The notes under the pieces were generated by a model. It saw only the letters and a list, made by a program, of their open reading frames with translations. It had not been told where the DNA came from and did no database searches. Below, in pieces: positions 1-5,071 of a stretch of 5,071 bases of DNA (position 1 is its first letter; every line of letters starts with the position of its first letter). The stretch is taken from the NCBI GenBank assembly GCA_944389985.1, contig CALXON010000051.1, positions 1-5,071 of the forward strand, written 5' to 3'. The translations under genes were made by a program, and so were the position numbers. This DNA comes from an uncultured Spirochaetaceae bacterium. Its GTDB lineage: Bacteria; Spirochaetota; Spirochaetia; Sphaerochaetales; Sphaerochaetaceae.

Positions 1-3000
1 TCTACCCCGATGTCGATCTTCCTGTAATTTCGGTGAACATAGACTGCGGAGACGCAGGTCCTGAGGAGATAGACCTTCAGGTCACCGACACCATGGAGAC
101 AGCACTGAACTCCCTGCAGAATCTGGACACGATGACATCCACGTCCAGAGAAGGCAGATGCTCTATCATCCTCGAGTTCGACTACGGAACAGATCTTGAT
201 GATGCCTCCGAGGATGTGAACACCATTGTCTCGATGGTCACGAGAAGACTTCCCGACTGGGCGGAGACTCCGAGGGTGATCCGCTATGACTCACTCGGAT
301 CGGGTTCGATCATGCGTCTTGTCCTCACGGGAACAAGGTCAAAGGATGATCTCCAGTACATCGCTGAGAACACCATCCAGCCTCTTCTCGAGAGAATCGA
401 CGGCGTGTCACAGGTAAATGTATACGGAGGAGCCCCCATCGAGTACGATGTAGAGGTCGATCCGAACAGACTTGAGGCTTATGGCCTCACCCTTTCCGGA
501 ATCTCCTCAAGGCTTGCTGCCAGGAATGTGCAGAGCACAGGCGGTGAGATAACCCAGAACGGTTATGATTACCAGATAACCACCGATGCCAGATTCATGT
601 CCGTCGAGGACATAGAAGAGACAATCATCGGCTACACATCGAAGAACACGCCTATCCTGCTGCAGGATGTGGCAGAGGTCAGGCAGGGAAATGAGACAGG
701 CGGAAGACTGCAGTACCTCAATGGAGAGGAGATCGTCACCATAAGCATCTCGAATGAGTCCGATGCCAATGAGACCACGGTCGCGAAGAATATAAGGGAA
801 GAGCTCCCGTCAATCATCGAGACACTCCCCTCAGGGCTGAATCTCATCATCCAGCGCGACAGCACGGAGATGATCACGGACACGATGAATGAGGTCTACA
901 ACTCCGCAATACAGGGAGTAATACTCGCAGCTCTCATCATCTTCGTCTTCCTCCGCGGCATAAAGAGTACGATCATCATATCGCTCTCAATGCCTATCTG
1001 TATCCTCATCACGCTCATGATCATGTCCATCACTGGAATGTCGGTGAACGCGATGACGATGTCAGGACTGATCCTCGGCATAGGAATGACGGTTGATGCG
1101 TCTATCATCATCCTTGAGAACACATACACGTTCAGACAGAAAGGAGAGAGATCCGCAGTCGCCGCCATACTCGGAAGCAAGAACATGTTCACGGCCATCG
1201 TGGCCTCAACACTGACCACGATCTGCGTATTCGTGCCGATCATCATATACAAGTATGACATAGGCATGATCGGTGTCATGTTCCAGGATCTTGTCATCAC
1301 GGTATGTATATCGCTCTTCTCGTCGCTCTTCGTTGCGGTCACACTCGTCCCTGCCCTCTGCGGTTCGATCCTCAAGATCAACACAAGAACGCAGAAGCCT
1401 CTGAAGAACAGGATCCTCAGAGGAATCGATGACTCACTCGCAAGAGGTGAGCTGAGGATGAGGAACGCATATGTGCGTGTTCTCGGATTCTTCCTTGAGA
1501 GGAAGTTCCTGCTGATCCTCATACTCGTTCTCCTTCTCATCATATCGGTGATGAAGTTCAACGAGCTCGGACTGTCACTCATACCGCAGAGAACCACGGA
1601 TGACAGCGTGACACTTGAGCTGGAGCTCCCGCAGGGAACCACTCAGGATGTGACGAAGGAGTTCGTGTTCACAATGCAGAAGAATGTCCTGGACATCCTT
1701 CCTCCTGAAAGCTACACCAGCATGATGACTACGGTGGGAAGCAGCAACACGGGAAGCATAGAGATAGAGCTTCCTGCGATCACGGAGCAGCTCTACTCCG
1801 TCTCCGACGTCCAGAACATGCTCCGCCCTCTTCTCGATGATGACCCGAGAGCTGACTGGATATTCTCCTCCAGCCGTTCAATGAGCGGACAGGGCATCGA
1901 GGTCGTGATCTACTCCGACTCGACAGAGCTCGCGTCTGCGGCTTCTGATGATATCATGGGCATACTCGACTACTATGTACCGCAGGTTGAGAACCTCTCA
2001 TCCGATCTGGAGAACGGTGCGCCGAAATACGCCATCGAGATCGATCAGAGAAAACTCCGTGATCTCGGCATCTCCGTCAGTGATCTGACCACGACGGTCA
2101 ATGCGGCCATCACAGGTCTCACCGCAACAGAGCTCTCCACATTCGCCGCAGATGAGACATACGACCTTGTTGTCAGGATAGATGAGAATGAGCTTCAGAG
2201 CGTAGATGACCTCTCGGCTCTCATGATTCCTACTGCAAGCGGCAGTCTTGTACGTCTCGACACAGTTGCAGAGTTTGTCGAGGGAACCGGACCAATGAGG
2301 ATCATGAGGGAGAACAGGGAGAGGGTCAACCACATCAGGGCAGACGTGATGGAAGGCTGGGCCGCGAACGAGGTACAGGCCCGCGTAGACAAGGCCCTTG
2401 CGGATCATCTCGTGCTTCCTGAAGGTGTCAGGATCGAGCAGCACGGAGAGATGTACACATTCGCAGAGTATCTTCCGACTCTCATCATGATCATCCTCCT
2501 CGCACTCTTCCTGGTCTATGCGGTCATGGCAGCGCAGTTCGAGTCACTCATCGACCCGTTCATCATATTCGCGACCGTCCCGCTTCTTCTGATCGGAGTT
2601 ATCTGGATCCATGTCGCGATGAATGAGCCGTTCTCGCTCTTCAGCATAGTCGGAGTCATCGCTCTCATCGGTGTCGTCGTAAACAACGGAATCGTTCTCG
2701 TGGACTGCATAAACAGACTTGTCGAGCAGAAGATACCAGTAAAGCAGGCATGTCTGCAGGCTGCGTACGGACGTCTCCGCCCTATCCTGATGACAACGCT
2801 CACGACAATTCTCGGAATGATACCTATGGCATTCTTCCCAGGAAAGGGTGCCGAGATGATGCAGCCTATCGCAGTCACGTTCGTAGGAGGAATAACCACA
2901 GGAGCGTTCCTCACACTGCTTCTCTCCCCTGTGCTCTACCTCATATTCAACAAGCACAAGGAGAAGAAGTACAACGATCCTGATACCCTTTCCAACCAGC

Positions 3001-3053
3001 TTCTCGAGTATGATCTCAGGCATCTGAGGAAACTCGATGACATCGTAGGATGA
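1..3053 (+). CDS. RND-family (HAE-1/AcrB-like) efflux transporter, 5' end missing
   Basis: Inner-membrane subunit of a probable tripartite exporter driven by an ion gradient; the substrate cannot be told from sequence. The frame is open from base 3 (YPDVDLPVISV, a conserved RND stretch normally about 40 residues from the N-terminus), so the true start is upstream; the GTG at 33 is internal. The visible 1016 residues plus the missing end match the usual length of about 1050. Numbering from base 3: periplasmic porter region 1-295; TM2-TM7 at about 301-317, 322-343, 350-372, 395-416, 423-454 and 501-520; second porter region to 820; TM8-TM12 at about 823-845, 851-873, 880-903, 927-945 and 953-982. 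TM4 carries GMTVDASIIILEN and TM11 carries RLRPILMT. The AcrB Asp407/Asp408 pair reads Asp365-Ala366 here, and the AcrB Lys940 position is Asn894, whereas the Arg971 and Thr978 equivalents (Arg924, Thr931) are kept. A periplasmic adaptor gene is expected upstream. The family is certain; the transported compound is unknown. Confidence 0.95.
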   Translation, partial: YPDVDLPVISVNIDCGDAGPEEIDLQVTDTMETALNSLQNLDTMTSTSREGRCSIILEFDYGTDLDDASEDVNTIVSMVTRRLPDWAETPRVIRYDSLGSGSIMRLVLTGTRSKDDLQYIAENTIQPLLERIDGVSQVNVYGGAPIEYDVEVDPNRLEAYGLTLSGISSRLAARNVQSTGGEITQNGYDYQITTDARFMSVEDIEETIIGYTSKNTPILLQDVAEVRQGNETGGRLQYLNGEEIVTISISNESDANETTVAKNIREELPSIIETLPSGLNLIIQRDSTEMITDTMNEVYNSAIQGVILAALIIFVFLRGIKSTIIISLSMPICILITLMIMSITGMSVNAMTMSGLILGIGMTVDASIIILENTYTFRQKGERSAVAAILGSKNMFTAIVASTLTTICVFVPIIIYKYDIGMIGVMFQDLVITVCISLFSSLFVAVTLVPALCGSILKINTRTQKPLKNRILRGIDDSLARGELRMRNAYVRVLGFFLERKFLLILILVLLLIISVMKFNELGLSLIPQRTTDDSVTLELELPQGTTQDVTKEFVFTMQKNVLDILPPESYTSMMTTVGSSNTGSIEIELPAITEQLYSVSDVQNMLRPLLDDDPRADWIFSSSRSMSGQGIEVVIYSDSTELASAASDDIMGILDYYVPQVENLSSDLENGAPKYAIEIDQRKLRDLGISVSDLTTTVNAAITGLTATELSTFAADETYDLVVRIDENELQSVDDLSALMIPTASGSLVRLDTVAEFVEGTGPMRIMRENRERVNHIRADVMEGWAANEVQARVDKALADHLVLPEGVRIEQHGEMYTFAEYLPTLIMIILLALFLVYAVMAAQFESLIDPFIIFATVPLLLIGVIWIHVAMNEPFSLFSIVGVIALIGVVVNNGIVLVDCINRLVEQKIPVKQACLQAAYGRLRPILMTTLTTILGMIPMAFFPGKGAEMMQPIAVTFVGGITTGAFLTLLLSPVLYLIFNKHKEKKYNDPDTLSNQLLEYDLRHLRKLDDIVG

Positions 3054-3059
3054 CAGATG

Positions 3060-3086
3060 GCTCCGGGGAACCGGAGCTATTCTGTT
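3060..3086 (+). terminator. Probable intrinsic terminator after the RND gene
   Basis: Seven bases after the RND stop codon, GCTCCGG (3060-3066) and CCGGAGC (3071-3077) form a perfect 7-bp stem closed by a GGAA (GNRA-type) loop. The tail TATTCTGTT (3078-3086) is only moderately T-rich. Its position right behind the stop of a long gene and before a convergent gene fits a terminator. The same hairpin forms in the opposite transcript directly at the stop of the 107-residue gene, but no T-run follows there, so termination of leftward transcription is less certain. Confidence 0.55.
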
Positions 3087-3400
3087 ATGGAAAGAATGTA
3101 ATCCCTGAACATCGAGAGGTGGAAAAGGCGGCTTATGACAGAGTGCTCGTCATTCCATGCCATGCCGTCCGCGGAAAGAGCTGCCCTGAGCTCCTTCTTG
3201 GCCTTCTCCCTGAAACTCTCATCATCGGAGTAGATGACGGACCAGAAGATCTCCGGAGAGGAATGACGCAGGAGGAAAAGCGCAGAGTATGCAGACATTC
3301 TGACAGTGGACCGGCTGTACCGTCCCTCTTTCTCAAGATATGTTCTGTACCCGTCTCTCAAGCTGCTTTCAGACAGACTCTCAATCTCATTTCTCTTCAT
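3077..3400 (-). CDS. Uncharacterised 107-residue protein
   Basis: I do not recognise this protein. It is soluble, with no signal peptide or membrane segment, and looks mostly helical and rich in charged residues and Ser. Residues 15-45 (YRTYLEKEGRYSRSTV followed by a hydrophobic helix) loosely resemble the N-terminal SAM-like core-binding fold of tyrosine recombinases (YLxxEGxSxxTIxxY). No catalytic Arg/His/Tyr domain follows, so this is only a weak hint. Support for coding: codon choice like the neighbours, about 64% G or C at third positions by hand count, and an extended -10 promoter just upstream. The ATG at 3400 is the first ATG after an in-frame TGA nine bases upstream, but its Shine-Dalgarno is poor. 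AGGGA at 3416-3420 is too far from the ATG (15 bases) yet would suit a CTG three codons earlier, so the start is uncertain. The stop lies at the convergent hairpin. A competing + strand frame (3050-3481) overlaps it. Confidence 0.65.
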   Translation of the reverse strand: MKRNEIESLSESSLRDGYRTYLEKEGRYSRSTVRMSAYSALFLLRHSSPEIFWSVIYSDDESFREKAKKELRAALSADGMAWNDEHSVISRLFHLSMFRDYILSITE

Positions 3401-3437
3401 AGGATCCAGTCAGGTTCCCTGTATCAATGCTGGAAAT

Positions 3438-3446
3438 ATTATAACA
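3438..3446 (-). promoter_or_regulatory. Extended -10 promoter for the 107-residue gene
   Basis: Read on the - strand this is TGTTATAAT, a full match to the extended -10 consensus TGnTATAAT. No good -35 is visible at 16-18 bases, which is common for extended -10 promoters. Transcription would start near 3431, giving a leader of about 30 bases before the ATG at 3400. It lies in the 52-base gap behind the pentapeptide-repeat gene, where no terminator is seen, so the small gene could receive both its own transcripts and read-through from hisIE. Confidence 0.45.
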
Positions 3447-3452
3447 TCAGTG

Positions 3453-4070
3453 CTATCTCAGAAGAACACCCCTGTCCCTGATCACTGAAAGAGCCTGGTC
3501 AAAACTCAGAGAAGCTCCACGGAGCTCGGAAAGATCGTCGGAAAGATATATCCCCTCTATGCTGCTGTCTGCGAGGTCAAAGCCGGAAAGCTTCGTTCCC
3601 CGGAATGATACCTTCGTGAGATCTGAGGAGACGATCCTTGAGGAAGCTGCCCTGACCTCTGAGAAAGAAGCGCTCTCGAATACTGAGCCGGAGAACACGG
3701 AATCCGTGATCGAAGACCTTTCAAAGGATGCATACCTGCAGACTGAATCGATGATGGAAAGCTTTCTTATCCTGCATCCTGAAAGTCTTATGCCGGTAAG
3801 TTTAGAGGATCTGAATGTGACAGATGAGAGAAAGCATCCGGAGAGATCGGCTGCGGAGAAATCACAACCGTCGAAAACGACATCGGAGAAAGCTCCTCCC
3901 CGGAACGACACATCATGAAAATCTGAGGATGTGATTACGGATGATCTGATGATGCCGCCCTGAAAGTCCTCTCCTGAGAGATCAGCACCATCGATCTCAA
4001 AGTCCTCAGCTTCCCTCTCATCCCTGAGAAGGGAAATAAGATCAGCGGGAGTGTCTGTCCTTGAGGACAT
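3453..4070 (-). CDS. Pentapeptide-repeat protein, 31 uninterrupted repeats
   Basis: Residues 24-178 divide without a single break into 31 pentapeptides. The central residue, at every fifth position from Ile26 to Leu176, is Phe, Leu or Ile except Cys111 and Ala141. Typical units are ADLSG, EDFQG, CDFSA and SDLTK. The family folds as a right-handed quadrilateral beta-helix of four units per coil, so about 7.75 coils are expected. A short N-terminal helix-like segment (1-23) precedes the helix, and the C-terminal LRGASLSFDQALSVIRDRGV (184-203) is a family-typical tail; in Qnr/MfpA-like members the C-terminal helix makes the dimer. There are no Qnr-like loops, signal peptide or membrane segment, so it is probably cytosolic. 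About 41 of 205 residues are Ser. The start at ATG 4070 follows a Shine-Dalgarno 6 bases away and lies inside the end of hisIE (29-base overlap, different frame), so it is very likely translated from the hisIE mRNA. A role such as topoisomerase binding is possible for the family but not shown here. Confidence 0.92.
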   Translation of the reverse strand: MSSRTDTPADLISLLRDEREAEDFEIDGADLSGEDFQGGIIRSSVITSSDFHDVSFRGGAFSDVVFDGCDFSAADLSGCFLSSVTFRSSKLTGIRLSGCRIRKLSIIDSVCRYASFERSSITDSVFSGSVFESASFSEVRAASSRIVSSDLTKVSFRGTKLSGFDLADSSIEGIYLSDDLSELRGASLSFDQALSVIRDRGVLLR

Positions 4071-4650
4071 CGATTACCTCTGAGAGCGTCGTATCCTTCT
4101 GGCAGAGAAGCACGAGGAAATGATACATGAGATCAGCAGCCTCTCCGAGGAAGAGCTCCTTGTCATTGTCCTTGGCCTCTATCACGAGCTCCACAGCTTC
4201 CTCTCCCACTTTCTGCGCGATCTTGTTAAGTCCTCTTGAGAAGAGATGGTTCGTATACGATCCCTCGATCGGATTGGAACGCCTGTCCCTGATTACAGAC
4301 TCCAGATAGAAAAGGAATTCCGGTGATGATATCTCAGAAGGTTCATTCTCCTCACCGAAACATGTATCCGCACCGGTGTGGCATACAGGCCCTGAAGGAA
4401 TCGCCTTGACGAGGAGAGTGTCACCATCACAGTCTGCGAGGATCTCCCTTACCTGAAGGAAATTGCCGCTTGTCTCCCCTTTCGTCCAGATACGCTTTCT
4501 GGATCTTGAGAAGAATGTCACAAGGCCCCGGTCGAGAGTGAGCCTGTAAGCCTCCTCGTTCATATAACCGAGCATGAGAACTTTCCTTGTAACAGCATCC
4601 TGTACAACCGCAGGTACCAGTCCATCTCCCTTTGCAAAATCAATAGTCAT
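4042..4650 (-). CDS. hisIE: Bifunctional phosphoribosyl-AMP cyclohydrolase / phosphoribosyl-ATP pyrophosphohydrolase
   Basis: Cytosolic enzyme for steps 2 and 3 of histidine biosynthesis: the HisE half hydrolyses PR-ATP to PR-AMP and pyrophosphate, and the HisI half then opens the adenine ring to give ProFAR. The 202 residues are the usual length of the fused form. The HisI domain (about 1-110) shows VLMLGYMNEEA (24-34), SRSRKRIWTKGETSGN (48-63), the metal-binding DCDGD (73-77) and VCHTGADTCF (89-98). Cys74, Cys90 and Cys97 match the zinc ligands, and Asp73/75/77 the magnesium site. The HisE domain (about 112-202) shows SYTNHLFSRGLNKIAQKVGEEAVE (131-154) and EAADLMYHFLVLL (170-182), the conserved MazG-like metal-binding helices. 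All key residues are present, so it should be active. The start at ATG 4650 has a strong Shine-Dalgarno. It appears alone, without other his genes in the window, and heads an apparent operon with the pentapeptide-repeat gene. Confidence 0.97.
   Translation of the reverse strand: MTIDFAKGDGLVPAVVQDAVTRKVLMLGYMNEEAYRLTLDRGLVTFFSRSRKRIWTKGETSGNFLQVREILADCDGDTLLVKAIPSGPVCHTGADTCFGEENEPSEISSPEFLFYLESVIRDRRSNPIEGSYTNHLFSRGLNKIAQKVGEEAVELVIEAKDNDKELFLGEAADLMYHFLVLLCQKDTTLSEVIDVLKDRHSR
4077..4081 (-). promoter_or_regulatory. Ribosome binding site of the pentapeptide-repeat gene inside hisIE
   Basis: On the - strand this reads AGAGG, six bases before the ATG at 4070. It sits within the last codons of hisIE and supports the ATG at 4070 as start even though this makes the two genes overlap by 29 bases. 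No later in-frame ATG lies before the repeat region begins. Confidence 0.7.
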
Positions 4651-4656
4651 TCATCA

Positions 4657-4662
4657 CCCCTC
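4657..4662 (-). promoter_or_regulatory. Ribosome binding site of hisIE
   Basis: GAGGGG on the - strand ends six bases before the ATG at 4650, a strong Shine-Dalgarno that fixes the hisIE start. A second ATG four bases upstream is out of frame and too close to this site. Confidence 0.75.
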
Positions 4663-4675
4663 AGGTAAAACGGCG

Positions 4676-4700
4676 ACCACACATTGAGAAAACGCGTGGT
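4676..4700 (-). promoter_or_regulatory. Hairpin in the hisIE leader RNA
   Basis: In the leftward transcript ACCACGCGUU pairs with AAUGUGUGGU around a UUCUC loop, giving ten consecutive pairs, two of them G-U. In the opposite strand those two pairs would be A-C mismatches, so the structure favours the hisIE-direction RNA. It lies between the candidate -10 and the Shine-Dalgarno, near the predicted 5' end of the mRNA. It is not followed by a T-run, so it does not look like a simple terminator; a 5' stabilising stem or regulator binding site is possible. No protein or ligand can be named. Confidence 0.4.
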
Positions 4701-4710
4701 GAGAATATAA

Positions 4711-4742
4711 ATATTAGTGCGGATTACAGCTATTAAAGTCAA
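4711..4742 (-). promoter_or_regulatory. Candidate hisIE promoter
   Basis: On the - strand TTGACT (4742-4737) matches the -35 consensus at five of six positions. Possible -10 elements are TAATAT (4716-4711) at a long 20-base spacing, or ACTAAT (4718-4713) at 18. The non-ideal spacing suggests either a weak promoter or one needing an activator. Transcription would start near 4704-4706. One copy of an 11-bp direct repeat falls in the spacer and the other upstream of the -35. Confidence 0.4.
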
Positions 4743-4762
4743 GCGATAACACGGATTACAGC
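4720..4762. repeat. Pair of 11-bp direct repeats around the hisIE -35
   Basis: CGGATTACAGC occurs perfectly at 4720-4730 and again at 4752-4762. The copies are 32 bases apart start to start, close to three helical turns, so both would face the same side of the DNA. They flank the TTGACT -35 of the candidate hisIE promoter, a layout expected for binding sites of a regulator. The flanks differ, so this is not a larger duplication. I do not recognise the motif. Confidence 0.6.
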
Positions 4763-4960
4763 AAGAATATGCCAGTAAACAGCAGGAACAGGAATGAAAA
4801 GAATGTATTTCATGACAGGCAAACTGCAGAGAGGATGAATGTAACAGAAACCAATCAGATCAGGAGTATAGTCCATATAGAAGCAGGAAAATCTGTATTT
4901 GTATCATAACGGAAAGCAACAATAGCAAAATTATGAAGAACCGGTATTACCCTGCCCCAT
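4763..4960. other. A-rich intergenic stretch, no convincing gene
   Basis: This is most of the 358-base gap between hisIE and the tRNA gene. The + strand is strongly A-biased: over 4741-4920 I count about 78 A against 33 T. A 46-codon frame (ATG 4769 to TAA 4909, + strand) crosses it but has no Shine-Dalgarno and no recognisable product. I see no inverted repeat, tRNA or terminator here. It could be an untranscribed spacer, the decayed remains of a gene, or an unrecognised small RNA. Confidence 0.5.
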
Positions 4961-4963
4961 CCC

Positions 4964-4992
4964 TTGATTTTCCCTCAAATCCCCTATATTAT
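4964..4992 (+). promoter_or_regulatory. Promoter of the tRNA-Leu gene
   Basis: TTGATT (4964-4969) and TATTAT (4987-4992) are separated by 17 bases and match the sigma-70-type consensus at four and five of six positions. The start would fall near 4999-5000, leaving a 5' leader of about nine bases before the mature tRNA at 5009. The discriminator after the -10 (GCTACC) is fairly GC-rich, as is common for stable-RNA promoters under stringent control; that regulation is inference. Confidence 0.6.
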
Positions 4993-5008
4993 GCTACCAG
5001 TTTCACAT

Positions 5009-5071
5009 GCCCAGGTGGCGGAACTGGTAGACGCGCTAGTTTCAGGTACTAGTTCTGATGAGGAATAGGGG
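5009..5071 (+). tRNA. tRNA-Leu (anticodon CAG), 3' end outside the window
   Basis: The order fits a class II tRNA: acceptor strand GCCCAGG (5009-5015), T8-G9, D stem GCG/CGC (5018-5020 with 5032-5034) with a GGTAGA-type D loop, anticodon stem CTAGT/ACTAG (5036-5040 with 5048-5052) and loop TTCAGGT (5041-5047) with anticodon CAG at 5043-5045, which reads the CUG leucine codon. A long variable arm (TTC with GAA around 5053-5065) is typical of tRNA-Leu. The window ends in the first bases of the T stem, so the T loop, 3' acceptor strand and any encoded CCA are not visible. Confidence 0.95.

Noticed and set aside
33..35. GTG as the start codon of the RND gene
   Set aside because: The frame is open to the window edge and the ten residues before it (YPDVDLPVIS) are conserved RND sequence, so the real start is upstream.
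896..1642. 248-codon open frame on the - strand inside the RND gene
   Set aside because: It runs antisense to the first membrane block of a clear RND protein; its Met/Ser/Arg-rich product has no family resemblance and reflects the codon bias of the real gene.
1998..3023. Several - strand open frames (1998-2444, 2195-2392, 2516-2914, 2544-3023) and a + frame at 2750-2983 within the RND gene
   Set aside because: All lie inside well-conserved RND domains and have low-complexity products with no motif; they are shadows of the coding strand.
3401..3452. Terminator between the pentapeptide gene and the 107-residue gene
   Set aside because: No stable stem with a T-run is present; the only imperfect pairing near 3401-3420 has mismatches.
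3050..3481. 143-codon + strand gene coupled to the RND stop by ATGA
   Set aside because: It overlaps the - strand 107-residue gene over its full length, contains the terminator hairpin in its first codons, and shows no recognisable domain. Kept as a finding, not as a gene.
3559..3918. 119-codon + strand frame
   Set aside because: Antisense to the pentapeptide-repeat gene; its openness follows from the repetitive codon pattern of that gene.
4769..4909. 46-codon + strand frame in the intergenic region
   Set aside because: No Shine-Dalgarno, no recognisable product, and it is short enough to occur by chance; mentioned only as part of the A-rich stretch.

Overview
The window shows a mid-GC bacterium with two convergent transcription blocks and a tRNA gene at the right edge. 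The left 60% is the 3' part of a large inner-membrane RND-family exporter gene on the + strand; its first few dozen codons lie left of the window. A GC-rich hairpin follows its stop codon. From about 3077 to 4650 three genes lie on the - strand. In transcription order they are hisIE (bifunctional histidine biosynthesis enzyme), a pentapeptide-repeat protein whose start lies inside the end of hisIE, and a small uncharacterised 107-residue protein. A gene-poor stretch of about 358 bases (4651-5008) separates hisIE from a tRNA-Leu(CAG) gene on the + strand, which the window edge cuts in its T arm.

Organism: an HAE-1-type RND pump points to a diderm (Gram-negative-type) cell. Arginine is often AGA/AGG and isoleucine is partly ATA, which argues against an enterobacterium. 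Fused hisIE occurs in several phyla, including Proteobacteria, Bacteroidota and some Spirochaetota. My best guess is a host-associated anaerobe of the Spirochaetota type, but this is a low-confidence inference from protein style and codon use.

How the parts fit: the RND gene probably belongs to an export operon that begins upstream, with a periplasmic adaptor expected there, and ends at the hairpin at 3060-3077. hisIE stands alone, with no other his gene in view. It has a candidate promoter, an 11-bp direct repeat around the -35, a strand-specific leader hairpin and a good Shine-Dalgarno. The pentapeptide-repeat gene overlaps hisIE by 29 bases and has its own Shine-Dalgarno inside hisIE, so the two are very likely co-transcribed. 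The 107-residue gene has an extended -10 promoter just after the pentapeptide gene and may be expressed separately.

No CRISPR array, insertion sequence, prophage gene or recognisable defence system is visible. The points most worth a second look are the altered proton-relay residues of the RND pump, the 31 unbroken pentapeptides encoded with hisIE, the control region of hisIE, and the unidentified 107-residue protein.
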